Of a stretch of 64,000 nucleotides of DNA, positions 27,029-36,597 are shown in pieces. The stretch is from positions 124,001 to 188,000 of the forward strand of contig NZ_CP053839.1 of the NCBI RefSeq assembly GCF_013201625.1, read 5' to 3'. Source of the stretch: Aliarcobacter lanthieri. Its GTDB lineage: Bacteria > Campylobacterota > Campylobacteria > Campylobacterales > Arcobacteraceae. The stretch's first letter is position 1. Every line of letters begins with the position of its first letter. Below the pieces are notes generated by a model. It did no database searches. It was not told the DNA's origin and was given only the letters and a program-made list of their open reading frames with translations. Both the position numbers and the translations under genes were made by a program.

Positions 27029-28204
27029 ATGAATATAGAAGATATTAAAAAAGCATTAGAAAACGTGAAATATCCTAATTTTTCGAAGTCAATTGTTGAA
27101 TTTGGATTTGTAAAAGATATTAAGCTTGATGATAAAAATTGTACTATTTTATTAGATATTACATCAACTTCTAAAGAAGTTGAACAAGAATTAAGAGAAA
27201 ATATTTTTGCCTGTTTGAATTCTTTTGGATTAAATTTAATATTAAATTTTAATAAACCAAAAGAACAAGCTCAACAAAGTAATAGTGTAAGTGGTAAAAA
27301 TATTGCTCCTCAAATTAAAAAAATTGTTATGGTAAGTAGTGGAAAAGGTGGAGTTGGAAAATCAACTACAACTGTAAACTTAGCAGTAGCTAGTGCTATG
27401 CAAGGTAAAAAAGTTGGAATTTTAGATGCTGATATTTATGGACCAAACATTCCAAGAATGATGGGCGTAAATGGAGTTGAAGTTGAAGTTGTAGGGAATA
27501 AAGCAAAACCACTAAATGCTTATGGAGTTGATGTAATGTCAATGGGTGTTTTAATGAAAGAGGGTGAAGCTGTTATTTGGCGTGGTGCTATGATAATGAA
27601 AGCAATTCAGCAACTTTTAACAGATATATTATGGGAAGAGTTAGATATTTTATTTATTGATATGCCTCCAGGAACTGGTGATGCACAATTAACTTTAGCC
27701 CAAAGTGTACCTGTTAGTGCTGGAATAAATGTAACAACTCCTCAACATGTAGCTCTTGATGATAGTAGAAGAAGTTTAGATATGTTCCAAAAACTTCATA
27801 TTCCTGTTGCTGGAATAGTTGAAAATATGAGTGGATTTATATGCCCAAATTGTAATACGGAAAGTGATATTTTTGGTATGGGAACTTGTGAAGATTTGGC
27901 AAAAGAGTATAATACACAAGTTTTAGGGAATCTTCCGATTGAACCAGCTATTAGAAAAGGTGGAGATAGTGGAAAACCTATTGTTTATTTTGAACCAGAA
28001 TCAATTACTGCAAAAAGATATATGATGGCTGCTGATAAGCTAATTTCTATTTTAGATAATCAAGATGAGGTTTCAAATGAAGCTATACAACCTATTATGC
28101 CAGCTGGTGTAAGTGCATGTTCAAGTGAAGGGCAAAAAATAAAAGCTGAACATGAAGCTAAAAAAAATAATACAGGGTGTGGAACTGGTTGTGGTTGCCA
28201 CTAA
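27029..28204 (+). CDS. Mrp/ApbC-type iron-sulfur carrier ATPase
   Basis: P-loop ATPase that carries and delivers Fe-S clusters in the cytoplasm. The 391 residues contain a short N-terminal MIP18-like domain (1-80), the deviant Walker A SSGKGGVGKSTTTVNLA near 108, DADIYGPNIPRMMG, the IDMPPGTGDAQLTLAQ switch region and the CxxC motif ICPNCN near 275. I start at the ATG at 27029, since AAGGA is seven bases upstream; an ATG at 27023 is one base from it. The C-terminus ends in a cysteine-rich tail (NTGCGTGCGCH) beyond the usual family end, a possible extra cluster or metal site. Confidence 0.92.
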   Translation: MNIEDIKKALENVKYPNFSKSIVEFGFVKDIKLDDKNCTILLDITSTSKEVEQELRENIFACLNSFGLNLILNFNKPKEQAQQSNSVSGKNIAPQIKKIVMVSSGKGGVGKSTTTVNLAVASAMQGKKVGILDADIYGPNIPRMMGVNGVEVEVVGNKAKPLNAYGVDVMSMGVLMKEGEAVIWRGAMIMKAIQQLLTDILWEELDILFIDMPPGTGDAQLTLAQSVPVSAGINVTTPQHVALDDSRRSLDMFQKLHIPVAGIVENMSGFICPNCNTESDIFGMGTCEDLAKEYNTQVLGNLPIEPAIRKGGDSGKPIVYFEPESITAKRYMMAADKLISILDNQDEVSNEAIQPIMPAGVSACSSEGQKIKAEHEAKKNNTGCGTGCGCH

Positions 28205-28212
28205 TCTTTTTT

Positions 28213-28240
28213 AAACTGGGTTTTTATAAATCCAGTTTTA
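28213..28240 (+). terminator. Hairpin after mrp
   Basis: AAACTGG (28213-28219) pairs with CCAGTTT (28232-28238), extended inward by GTTT/AAAT pairs, nine bases after the mrp stop. The gap of 232 bases to 28436 holds nothing else that I can see; it is very A/T-rich. Confidence 0.6.
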
Positions 28241-28436
28241 TTAATTTCTAATTTATACAGTAAATCATCATTAATAAAGTATAGTTAATATTATATAACT
28301 TTTATTAAATCCATAAGTAATTCTTAAAATATAATATTTCATATATAGATAGTATTCAACTATTCAATATTTATAATTAAGTTATATTTTTTGAGTTTAT
28401 TTAAATGATAGTTTTTTATTTAAAAAAGTGTGGGAG

Positions 28437-28694
28437 TTATCCACACTTATAATACTCTTGAAATAACTCTTCTACTTTCTCAAGTACAAGTTCTTCATGC
28501 CAATTATGTCTTTGAGCAAATGTTTTGATTTCATACTCTTTTTCTTCTTTTGTACAAAAGAAGTACAATTTTTTCACAAAAGGCTTTGGTACCGATATTG
28601 CAATCTTTTGAAAGAAGTTTTCTTTGCAAGTCGGAGAGCAGAAAACCTTTGAAATTGGTATTTTCTTAGAGCAGTATTGACAACTATTTGTCAT
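28437..28694 (-). CDS. Small cysteine-rich putative zinc-binding protein
   Basis: I do not recognise a named family. From the ATG at 28694 (AAAGGAG upstream, good spacing) the protein has 85 residues. Its N-terminal CQYC...FCSPTC arrangement (Cys-X2-Cys, then Cys-X3-Cys over about 18 residues) looks like a small zinc ribbon, seen in many DNA- or protein-binding domains. The C-terminal half is helical and acidic (RHNWHEELVLEKVEELFQEYYKCG). The longer frame from 28730 has no RBS. It is a monocistronic-looking unit between mrp and hisIE. Confidence 0.65.
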   Translation of the reverse strand: MTNSCQYCSKKIPISKVFCSPTCKENFFQKIAISVPKPFVKKLYFFCTKEEKEYEIKTFAQRHNWHEELVLEKVEELFQEYYKCG

Positions 28695-28785
28695 TTTAAC
28701 TCCTTTAAAGCAAGTTTTTAATTGGTGCATTATAACAAGTGATTATTAAATGCAACTTATTTGCATAAGGAATTTTAATAATTTA

Positions 28786-29466
28786 TTAAACTTTTCTTGA
28801 ATTTTTCTCTTCTATTCCAGAAATTCCAAATCTTCTAGCTAACTCTTGTTTTACTCTATCAGGGCTTATGTTTTTACTAGCAAGTGCAACTAAAATATGA
28901 TATGTAATATCAGCTGCTTCATATATGGCTTCATTTTCATTATCATCTTTTATTGCAAAACATAATTCTCCTGCTTCTTCAACTATCTTTTTTAGCATAG
29001 AATTTTGTGAACCTTTTAAAAGTTTTGCTGTATATGATTTTTCTATATCATCATTTTTTCTACTTTGGATTGTATGATATAAAGTATCAATAACTCCATA
29101 GCTAGAAGAAGTATTAATTTTAACATTTTGAACTATCTCCTTTGTATCAAGTTTTGTAAAGAAACAAGATTTTCTTCCTGTATGGCAAGCAACTCCTTCT
29201 TGAATAACTTTTAATAAAATAGTGTCATTATCACAATCTACAAAAATATCAATAACTTTTTGAGTATGATTTGAGCTTTCACCTTTTTTCCAAATTCTAT
29301 TTTTACTTCTACTAAAATAGTGTGCATACTTTGTTTTTAAAGTTAATTCTAATGCTTCTTGATTCATATATCCTAGCATTAAAACTTCATTCGTTTTTTC
29401 ATCTTGTGTAATAACAGGGATCAGATTATTCATCTTTTTCCAATCTATGATTTCAAGCTCTTTCAT
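28786..29466 (-). CDS. hisIE: Bifunctional phosphoribosyl-AMP cyclohydrolase / phosphoribosyl-ATP pyrophosphatase
   Basis: Catalyses steps 2 and 3 of histidine synthesis. The cyclohydrolase domain (HisI, about 1-115) has GYMNQEALELTLKT, HYFSRSKNRIWKKGESSNHTQKV, VDCDNDTILL and CHTGRKSCFF with the metal-binding cysteines. The HisE domain follows (about 125-226): TLYHTIQSRK, SYTAKLLKGS, KKIVEEAGELCFAIKD and AADITYHILVAL, typical of MazG-like pyrophosphatases. The ATG overlaps the stop of the small secreted-protein gene upstream (TAATG). Confidence 0.97.
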   Translation of the reverse strand: MKELEIIDWKKMNNLIPVITQDEKTNEVLMLGYMNQEALELTLKTKYAHYFSRSKNRIWKKGESSNHTQKVIDIFVDCDNDTILLKVIQEGVACHTGRKSCFFTKLDTKEIVQNVKINTSSSYGVIDTLYHTIQSRKNDDIEKSYTAKLLKGSQNSMLKKIVEEAGELCFAIKDDNENEAIYEAADITYHILVALASKNISPDRVKQELARRFGISGIEEKNSRKV

Positions 29467-29735
29467 TAGTTTATACCTTTAAATTTTGTACCTATATCAA
29501 ATTTTAATTTATCAATAGTCATAAGTTCTTTATTTATATCTATATCTAGACCAAAATTATATTTTTCTTCTTTTATTTCTTCTAATTCTAAATCATTAAA
29601 TTTAAAAATTTCATCATATTTTAAATTTAAATCATATTTAATTGGAGGTTTTAGTTTAAGAACAGATTCTATGTTTTGTGCATATAAAGAGCTAAAAAGT
29701 AAAATATTAATAAAAAGTATTAAATAAAATCTCAT
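29466..29735 (-). CDS. Hypothetical small exported protein upstream of hisIE
   Basis: An 89-residue protein with a signal peptide (MRFYLILFINILLFSSLYAQ) and a mature part of about 70 residues rich in Lys, Asp, Glu and Ile. I do not recognise a family. The mature part has repeated LKxKPPIKYDLNLKYDEIFK-like polar stretches but no cysteine and no lipobox. It is coupled to hisIE by a one-base overlap and may share the upstream promoter with it. Its 3' end is firm; the ATG lies at the start of the hydrophobic signal. Confidence 0.6.
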   Translation of the reverse strand: MRFYLILFINILLFSSLYAQNIESVLKLKPPIKYDLNLKYDEIFKFNDLELEEIKEEKYNFGLDIDINKELMTIDKLKFDIGTKFKGIN

Positions 29736-29777
29736 TGAATGCTCTTTTTTATAAATGAGAGTTTTTTAAACTCTCAC

Positions 29778-30860
29778 TTATTTTTGATTTACTACTGTAT
29801 CTCGTGATTTATCTTTTGTATCAACCCAAATATTTGGAGTTGCTCCACCTGGAGTTAAGAAAATCTTTGCATCTTTATTTTCTCTTAAAGCTTCATTAAA
29901 TTTACCTTGAACTTCAATTTGTTGCATTTGAAGTAAATTTTGAGTTAAAGATTGTGCTATTTCTTTATTAGCTTCAGCTTGTGCTTTTGCTTCAATAGTA
30001 ACAGCATCAGCTCTACCTTGAGCTTCAATTCTTCTAGCTTCTGCTTCTCCTGTTGCTAAAGCAGCTCTTTTTTCAGCTTCTTGTTTTGCTCTTTGTACTT
30101 CGTATCTAACTCTCTCAGCTTCTTGATTTGCTATTTGTACTTTTTCTATTTGCTCTTTAATTTTTTCTGGTAATACAATTTCTTTTAATTGTACAGATTC
30201 AACAATAACTGCTTGTTTTGATCTTTCTGTTACTTTTTCTTTAATTAATCTATCAAGACTTTCAGCAACATCATTTCTTTTCATTGGTAGAACTTCTGCA
30301 TTGTATCCTCCAAGAACACTTCTTGCAACTTCTCCAACAACTTGATTTACAATTTTATCTTCCCAAGATGGTCCCCAAGTTGCAATAGTTTGAGGAACAC
30401 CATCTGCAATAATATTGTATTGAACAGTTAATTCAATTGAAATTGGTAAACCTCTTGAATCCAGAACATTAATAGCAGGATTATTTTTGATACTTTGGTC
30501 AAAAGAACCTATATTTTGACTATTCATATATGTTAAAAGTCTAACTTTTGTATCAACTACAATAACTTTTTGAATTACAGGAATATAAAAGTGAAAACCT
30601 GGATTTAAAGGTTCTTTATCATATTTTCCTGTTGTTGCTTTAATACCAACTTGCCCTGATTCAATAATAACAAAAGGCTTAAATAAAAATAAGGCTCCAA
30701 TTATGATAATAACAAGGTAAAGCATACCTGCTTTTTTACCAAAGTTTTTAAAAAACTCTGGAGTTTCGAAAGGTGGTTGAAAGTTTCCACCTCCACCATT
30801 TCCACCTTTATTATTATTCTGTTGTTGCCTGTTTTTAAAATAGTCGTTGTCTATTGGCAT
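29778..30860 (-). CDS. SPFH/Band 7 (prohibitin-like) membrane protein
   Basis: 360 residues. A cytoplasmic glycine- and asparagine-rich N-terminus (about 1-40, NKGGNGGGGNFQPPFE) precedes one span (about 44-66) and a Band 7 domain (FKPFVIIESGQVGIKATTGKYDKEPLNPGFHFY). A long helical coiled coil follows (KVQIANQEAERVRYEVQRAKQEAEKRAALATGEAEARRIEAQGRADAVTI). This is the architecture of HflK- and prohibitin-type proteins that form oligomeric rings on the membrane and regulate proteases such as FtsH. HflC or FtsH is not adjacent. The start carries the RBS AAGGA. Confidence 0.9.
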   Translation of the reverse strand: MPIDNDYFKNRQQQNNNKGGNGGGGNFQPPFETPEFFKNFGKKAGMLYLVIIIIGALFLFKPFVIIESGQVGIKATTGKYDKEPLNPGFHFYIPVIQKVIVVDTKVRLLTYMNSQNIGSFDQSIKNNPAINVLDSRGLPISIELTVQYNIIADGVPQTIATWGPSWEDKIVNQVVGEVARSVLGGYNAEVLPMKRNDVAESLDRLIKEKVTERSKQAVIVESVQLKEIVLPEKIKEQIEKVQIANQEAERVRYEVQRAKQEAEKRAALATGEAEARRIEAQGRADAVTIEAKAQAEANKEIAQSLTQNLLQMQQIEVQGKFNEALRENKDAKIFLTPGGATPNIWVDTKDKSRDTVVNQK

Positions 30861-30903
30861 ATCATTCCTTCATTTTAGATTTTGTCATATATAATAATTT
30901 ATA

Positions 30904-31824
30904 TTAGTTAATATATGTTAAATACTTTGTATATTTTGGGTTTTTACCAGTAACTACATCAAAATATGCAGATTGGATTTTTTCTGTAATTGGTCCTCTT
31001 GAACCACAACCTATAACTCTTGCATCAACTTCTCTAATCGGAGTAATTTCTGCCGCAGTCCCTGTAAAAAATGCTTCATCAGCTACGTAAATTTCTTCTC
31101 TTGTAATTCTTCTTCTTACAACTTCTATTCCTAAATCATTTGCTAATTCTATTGCAGTTGCTTGAGTAATTGATTCTAAAGAGTTGTCATTTGGTGGAGT
31201 TATAAGTTTTCCATCTTTAACTATAAAGAAACAAGCCCCACTAGCTTCTGCTATATATCCTTGATCATCTCTTAAAAGTGCTTCATCATATCCAGCTTCA
31301 ACAGCTTCATATTTTGCCATTTGAGAGTTTAAGTAATTTGCAACAGCTTTTGCTTTTCCCATACCAGAAGTATTAGGAGTTCTTGTAAATGAAGATATTT
31401 TAACTCTTACCCCTTTTTTTAGACCTTCTTCTCCTAGATATGCTCCCCATTCCCAAGCAGAAATACTCACTTTTACAGGGGCATCTTTATGATAAAGTCC
31501 CATAACTCCATAACCTAAATAAACTAAAGGTCTTAAATAAGCACCATTTGTAAGGTCATTTTTTTGTAAAAGCTCAACTTGAGCTTTATTTAATTCTTCA
31601 AGTGAAAATGGAACACTCATTAAAGTCATTTTTGATGAATTTAAAAGTCTTTGTGTATGTTCAGTTAATTTAAAAATTGCACATCTTCCATCAACTGTTT
31701 TATATGCTTTTGTTCCTTCTATTGCACCATTTCCATAATGTAAAGTGTGACTTAAAACGTGAACTTTCGCATCATTCCAAGGAGTAAACTCTCCATCCAT
31801 CCAAATATATTTTGCTTCAGTCAT
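30904..31824 (-). CDS. ilvE: Branched-chain amino acid aminotransferase
   Basis: PLP-dependent class IV aminotransferase that makes leucine, isoleucine and valine from their 2-oxo acids. Length of 306 residues fits the bacterial type. Motifs: YGNGAIEGTKAYKT near 30, RLLNSSKMTLM, AKAVANYLNSQMAKYEAVEAGYDEALLRDDQGYIAEASGACFF near 155-200 including the PLP Lys, and EEIYVADEAFFTGTAAEITPIREVDARVIG near 245. No ilv or leu gene is adjacent, though leuC lies at the right edge of the window. Confidence 0.96.
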   Translation of the reverse strand: MTEAKYIWMDGEFTPWNDAKVHVLSHTLHYGNGAIEGTKAYKTVDGRCAIFKLTEHTQRLLNSSKMTLMSVPFSLEELNKAQVELLQKNDLTNGAYLRPLVYLGYGVMGLYHKDAPVKVSISAWEWGAYLGEEGLKKGVRVKISSFTRTPNTSGMGKAKAVANYLNSQMAKYEAVEAGYDEALLRDDQGYIAEASGACFFIVKDGKLITPPNDNSLESITQATAIELANDLGIEVVRRRITREEIYVADEAFFTGTAAEITPIREVDARVIGCGSRGPITEKIQSAYFDVVTGKNPKYTKYLTYIN

Positions 31825-31929
31825 TTTAATTTGTATCCTAATTTGAATTTTTTAATCAATAATATTATCTAAAAGATAATTAAAATAAGTTCTAAGAATA
31901 AAAAATGTAATATAAATGAAGTTAAAAAA

Positions 31930-32517
31930 ATGGATTACAAAATGTTAAAAAATATCTTTATTTTACTAATAGTCATACTCTTTGGAGGTTGTTCTATAAA
32001 TCAACAGTATTTAAAAGAACCAAAAAAAATAGAAATTAATGATACTCTTTTGAGTCATATAAAATATATTTTATATCTTATTGGTAAAAATGATTTACAA
32101 ACTTTAAATAATTTATATATAAATCATAAATATGGTTTTTATGAAGTTAATGTTGAAGATAGAAAAATAGTAATATCTAATAAATTAGTATTAGAAGATA
32201 TTGATGATTACATAGGTTCTTTTGATATCAACAAGAATGAAGATGTAAATTTTTATTGTAGTCCATATAATGATGCCTTATATGGTTGGACTCAAGATGG
32301 AGTTTTTATTTCAACTAATACTGAACAATATCTATCTGATTATATTAGTGAACAACATTTAGAAAAACAAGATTTTATTAAAAAGATTTTAGAAAATAGT
32401 GTAGAGGTTATTGTCACATATAATATTATCTTTTACTTAACAAAAATTGAAGACAAATATTATATAACCTTAATTGATAATGTAAAAACTGACTGCTCTA
32501 ATTTAGATTTAGAGTAG
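31930..32517 (+). CDS. Hypothetical lipoprotein
   Basis: 195 residues with a type II signal peptide whose lipobox is FGGC (Cys near residue 24, then SINQQYL). The remainder is acidic and unrecognised: about residues 40-60 have leucine- and histidine-rich stretches, and an ISTNTEQYLSDYISEQ segment is near 137. There is no internal cysteine motif or enzyme signature. No good RBS precedes either ATG (31930 or 31942), so the exact start is uncertain. It lies upstream of metH with a 67-bp gap, so it probably belongs to another unit. Confidence 0.7.
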   Translation: MDYKMLKNIFILLIVILFGGCSINQQYLKEPKKIEINDTLLSHIKYILYLIGKNDLQTLNNLYINHKYGFYEVNVEDRKIVISNKLVLEDIDDYIGSFDINKNEDVNFYCSPYNDALYGWTQDGVFISTNTEQYLSDYISEQHLEKQDFIKKILENSVEVIVTYNIIFYLTKIEDKYYITLIDNVKTDCSNLDLE

Positions 32518-32584
32518 TTTTTTAGTAAATTTAAAATATAATATATACTTATCTAATAAAAAAGAAATTCTAATAGAAGAGAAA

Positions 32585-35500
32585 ATGAAAAATATAATAG
32601 AAGAGTTAATTAAAGAAAGAGTTTTAATTATTGATGGTGCTATGGGAACACAGCTTCAATTGGCTGATATCAAATATCATGAGTGGATTTTTGAAAATGA
32701 AAATTTAGAAGGGTGTAATGAACTTTTAAATTTAACTGCTCCACATATATTAGAAAAAATACATGATGAATATGCTTTATCTGGTGCTGATCTAATAAGT
32801 ACAAATACATTTGGTTCTATGCCTTGGGTTTTAGATGAATATGGAATAGGGCATTTGAGTTATGAGTTATCCAAATTGGGAGCTGAACTTGTAAAAAAAT
32901 CTTGTGAAAAATATAGTACAAAAGATAATAAAAAATTTGTCTTGGCTTCTATAGGTCCAGGAACTAAACTTCCATCTTTAGGACATATTACTTATGATAA
33001 TATGTATGAAGGTTATAAAATAATGGCTAAAGGTTTAGTTGATGGAGGTACAGATGTATTTTTACTTGAAACTTGTCAAGATCCACTTCAAATAAAAGCT
33101 GCACTTCATGCTTTAAATGATATTGCACCAAATATTCCAATTATGGTCTCAGTAACCATTGAATTAAGTGGTACTATGCTAATAGGAACAGATGCTATGA
33201 CAATAGCAGCAATTTTATCTCCTTTTAACATTCTATCTTTAGGTTTTAATTGTGGAACTGGACCAATACAAGTTCAAAAACATGTTAAATCTTTAAGTGA
33301 AGTTTGTAAGTTTCCTATTTCTGTTCATGCAAATGCTGGATTACCACAAAATAAAGGTGGAAAAACTTTTTATCCAATGCAAGCAGATGAGTTTTCAAAA
33401 TTACAAAAAGAGTTTTTAAATATCAATGGGGTTTCTTTTTTAGGTGGTTGTTGTGGAACAACACCAGAGCATATTAAGGCTTTAACAGAAGCTGTAAAAG
33501 GTATAATTCCTCTTAAACCTTGTGGATTTTTAAAAGCTTCTTTAGCTTCATTATTCAATGTAGTTCCATTAAAGCAAGAACCAGCACCTCTTTTAATAGG
33601 AGAAAGAAGTAATGCTACAGGGAGTAAAGCTTTCAGAGAGTTACTAAAAGCAAATGATTATGAAGGAACTCTTAGTGTTGCACAACAACAAGTTAGAGCA
33701 GGAGCACACGTAATAGATGTTTCAGTTGGATTTGCTGGTCGTGATGAAACACAAGATATGGATAAAGTAGTTGCGCTATACTCTCAAAAAATACCTCTTC
33801 CTCTTATGCCTGACTCTACACAAGTAAAAGCTTTAGAAACTGCTTTAAAACAAATTGGTGGAAGATGTATTATAAATTCTGTAAATCTTGAAGATGGTGA
33901 AGAGAAGTTTGATATTGTTTGTAAATTAGCAAAAAAATTTGGAGCAGCACTTGTTTGTTTAGTTATCGATGAAGTTGGAATGGCAAAAACAAAAGAAAGA
34001 AAATTAGAAATTGCTGAGAGAATATATGATTTATGTGTTAATAGACATGGATTTGATGGAAGTGATTTAGTCTTTGATATGCTTACTTTTACTATTGGTT
34101 CTGGAGATGATGAATATAGAACAGCTGGAATTGAAACTTTAGAAGCTATAAAAGAGTTTCAAATAAGCCATCCAGAAGTTGGAACTACTTTGGGATTATC
34201 AAATATATCTTTTGGACTTAGTGCAAATGCTAGGATTTATTTAAATTCTATATATTTATATCACTGCGTAAAAGCTGGATTAACAAGTGCTATTGTAAAT
34301 GTAAAGCATATCATTCCTCTAAACAAAATAAGTGAAGAAGATAAAAAAGCTTGTGATGATTTGATTTTCAATAACCAAACACAAGGTGATCCTTTATTTA
34401 AATTTATTGAACATTTTTCAAATGCAGTAGGGCAAGAAGAACAAAGTGATGAAGAGTATCAAAAACTTTCTCCAATAGAAAAAGTTCAAAAACTTTTACT
34501 TGATGGGGATAAAGAGAGAATGATTCCTCTTGTAATGGAATTAAAAGATAAAATAGCTCCTGAACTTATTGTAAATGAGTGGTTAATTGATGGTATGAAA
34601 ATAATTGGAGAACTTTTTGGAAGTGGACAAATGCAACTTCCTTTTGTACTCCAAAGTGCAGAAACTATGAAAGCAACTGTAGATACTCTAAATCCATATT
34701 TACCAAAACAGGAGAAAGCTAGTGAAACTACACTTATTATTGGAACAGTAAAAGGTGATGTTCATGATGTTGGTAAAAATCTAGTAGATATTATTTTAAG
34801 TAATAATGGGTTTAAAGTTGTCAATATTGGAATTAAAGCTGATATATCACAATTTATTGAAAAGTTAAAAGAACATAATGCCCATGCAATTGGAATGAGT
34901 GGGTTATTAGTAAAAAGTACAGCTGTTATGAAAGAAAATCTTGAAGAATTACAAAAGCTTGGAATAAAAATCCCTGTTCTTCTTGGTGGGGCAGCTTTAA
35001 CTAAAAACTTTGTAGATGAGTATTGTAGACCATTTTATGATGGTCCAATCTTTTATTGTAGAGATGCTTTTGATGGAGTTATTTCTATGCAAAGAATTGA
35101 AAAGGGTGATGAAAATAATACAGCCCTTGCTGCTGATTTAATAGAAAGAATTGATACAAGTGATAGAGTTGAAAAAGAAGTTATTGAAATTCCCCCATAT
35201 GAAGAAATAGATATGCCAAAAAGAACTTTTATAATTCCTCCTCATTGGGATAGAATTGTAAAAATTGGAGATGGTATAGATAAAGATTTGATTTTTAAAT
35301 GGATAAATCATAGAGTTTTATTTAGACAAAGATGGGGATATAAAAGAGGGAAACAAACTCCCGAAGCTTTCCAAAAATATGAAAAAGATGTAGTTGAACC
35401 TTTATATGAAGATTTAAAATTAGAGTTGATTTCTAAAAATATTTTTGAGCCAATAGCTATATATGAATATTTCCCTTGCATTTCAAATGATAATAAACTT

Positions 35501-36058
35501 TATATATTTGATAAAAAATATATTTTTAATAATCTTGAAGAAGCAAAAAATATACCACCTTTAAGTGAAGCCATAAAAGTTATGGAGTTTCCAAGACAAA
35601 GAAGAAAACCTTTTAGATGTATAGCTGATTTCTTTAGTTCAGATAAACTTGATGTTGTAGGATTTACACTTGCAAGTGCAGGACTTAAAATAAGTGATTA
35701 TGAAAGAGAATTCTATGATAAAGGTGAATTTACAAAATATTATCAAATTCATGGTCTTGGAGTTGAATTGGCTGAGGCTTTAGCTGAGGTTTTACATAAA
35801 CAAATCAGATTAGATTGGGATATTGTTCCAAATGAAGGATATAAATTAAGTGATGTTCAAATGAAACAATATGTTGGTTGTAGATATTCTCCAGGTTATG
35901 CTGCTTGTCCAGAATTGAGTCAGAATAGAGATATTTTTGATTTATTAAATCCAGAGCAATTTGGAATAGAGCTTAGTGAAACCTTCCAAATGCACCCAGA
36001 ACAGACAACTTGTGCATTGGTTGTTCACAATAAAGAAGCTAATTATTATAATGTTTAA
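32585..36058 (+). CDS. metH: Cobalamin-dependent methionine synthase
   Basis: Transfers a methyl group from methyltetrahydrofolate to homocysteine via cobalamin. The 1157-residue modular protein shows the homocysteine-binding domain first (GAMGTQLQ near 20, GFNCGTGP near 226 and GGCCGTTPEHI near 290, the zinc cysteines). The folate domain follows (GERSNATGSKAFRELLKANDYEG near 340; SVGFAGRDETQDM). The cobalamin domain has DVHDVGKNLVDIILSNNGF near 725 with the His that ligates cobalt. The reactivation domain ends in VGCRYSPGYAACPE near 1100. An obligate B12 requirement is implied. No cobalamin riboswitch is visible upstream. Confidence 0.97.
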   Translation: MKNIIEELIKERVLIIDGAMGTQLQLADIKYHEWIFENENLEGCNELLNLTAPHILEKIHDEYALSGADLISTNTFGSMPWVLDEYGIGHLSYELSKLGAELVKKSCEKYSTKDNKKFVLASIGPGTKLPSLGHITYDNMYEGYKIMAKGLVDGGTDVFLLETCQDPLQIKAALHALNDIAPNIPIMVSVTIELSGTMLIGTDAMTIAAILSPFNILSLGFNCGTGPIQVQKHVKSLSEVCKFPISVHANAGLPQNKGGKTFYPMQADEFSKLQKEFLNINGVSFLGGCCGTTPEHIKALTEAVKGIIPLKPCGFLKASLASLFNVVPLKQEPAPLLIGERSNATGSKAFRELLKANDYEGTLSVAQQQVRAGAHVIDVSVGFAGRDETQDMDKVVALYSQKIPLPLMPDSTQVKALETALKQIGGRCIINSVNLEDGEEKFDIVCKLAKKFGAALVCLVIDEVGMAKTKERKLEIAERIYDLCVNRHGFDGSDLVFDMLTFTIGSGDDEYRTAGIETLEAIKEFQISHPEVGTTLGLSNISFGLSANARIYLNSIYLYHCVKAGLTSAIVNVKHIIPLNKISEEDKKACDDLIFNNQTQGDPLFKFIEHFSNAVGQEEQSDEEYQKLSPIEKVQKLLLDGDKERMIPLVMELKDKIAPELIVNEWLIDGMKIIGELFGSGQMQLPFVLQSAETMKATVDTLNPYLPKQEKASETTLIIGTVKGDVHDVGKNLVDIILSNNGFKVVNIGIKADISQFIEKLKEHNAHAIGMSGLLVKSTAVMKENLEELQKLGIKIPVLLGGAALTKNFVDEYCRPFYDGPIFYCRDAFDGVISMQRIEKGDENNTALAADLIERIDTSDRVEKEVIEIPPYEEIDMPKRTFIIPPHWDRIVKIGDGIDKDLIFKWINHRVLFRQRWGYKRGKQTPEAFQKYEKDVVEPLYEDLKLELISKNIFEPIAIYEYFPCISNDNKLYIFDKKYIFNNLEEAKNIPPLSEAIKVMEFPRQRRKPFRCIADFFSSDKLDVVGFTLASAGLKISDYEREFYDKGEFTKYYQIHGLGVELAEALAEVLHKQIRLDWDIVPNEGYKLSDVQMKQYVGCRYSPGYAACPELSQNRDIFDLLNPEQFGIELSETFQMHPEQTTCALVVHNKEANYYNV

Positions 36059-36090
36059 GATAAAATTACCATTAAAAATTAGGGAGAAAA

Positions 36091-36588
36091 ATGTTACAAG
36101 ATAAAAATATTTTAAATAGAGTTTTAAACTTTGTTTATAATACATCAAAGCAACCAATACTTTTAAAAGACTTACTAGTTGCTTCTAGACAATTTAATAA
36201 TGGAATGGAAGTTGATGCAGGAAGATTAGGTTTTAGATTAAGATTAGCTAGAGCATATTTTGTCTATATACTTCTTATTTTGGCAGTAATTATACCAATA
36301 TCTTTATTGACACATAAAACTTTAGCTATTATTGATCCACATATATCTATTTTAGGTGGTATGATAGTAACAGCATTGATTTTTATAGGATTTAATTTCT
36401 TTAGAGATAAGATAAAAGAAATGATGACAAAAGAAGTTATAAAAAAAGCTTGGAGAGTTCATTTCCCATATTTCGCTTATGAAGAATATAGTAAAAAAGT
36501 AAATGAAATTTTTGAACAAGCTATGAGAGAAGAGATTCCAAAAAGAGATTTACAAAAATATATTTTAGATAGAGTTTCTACTTTATAA
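36091..36588 (+). CDS. Hypothetical membrane protein with two spans
   Basis: 165 residues, no family recognised. Residues 1-50 are polar (a possible cytoplasmic region with ASRQFNNGMEVDAGRLGFRLRLARAYF). Two hydrophobic spans follow at about 54-74 and 84-103 (FVYILLILAVIIPISLL; ILGGMIVTALIFIGFNFF), and the C-terminal half is cytoplasmic, charged and helical. It lies 32 bases after metH with GGGAG upstream, so it may be co-transcribed with metH. The 3' end makes a hairpin with the convergent dacA-type gene. Confidence 0.65.
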   Translation: MLQDKNILNRVLNFVYNTSKQPILLKDLLVASRQFNNGMEVDAGRLGFRLRLARAYFVYILLILAVIIPISLLTHKTLAIIDPHISILGGMIVTALIFIGFNFFRDKIKEMMTKEVIKKAWRVHFPYFAYEEYSKKVNEIFEQAMREEIPKRDLQKYILDRVSTL

Positions 36589-36595
36589 GTAGAAA
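36575..36595. terminator. Bidirectional hairpin between the metH-linked gene and the carboxypeptidase gene
   Basis: Perfect 9-bp stem TTTCTACTT (36575-36583) and AAGTAGAAA (36587-36595). The plus-strand stop codon TAA (36586-36588) is in the loop and right arm. The loop is only three bases; T-rich sequence continues to 36613. Confidence 0.6.
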
Positions 36596-36597
36596 AT

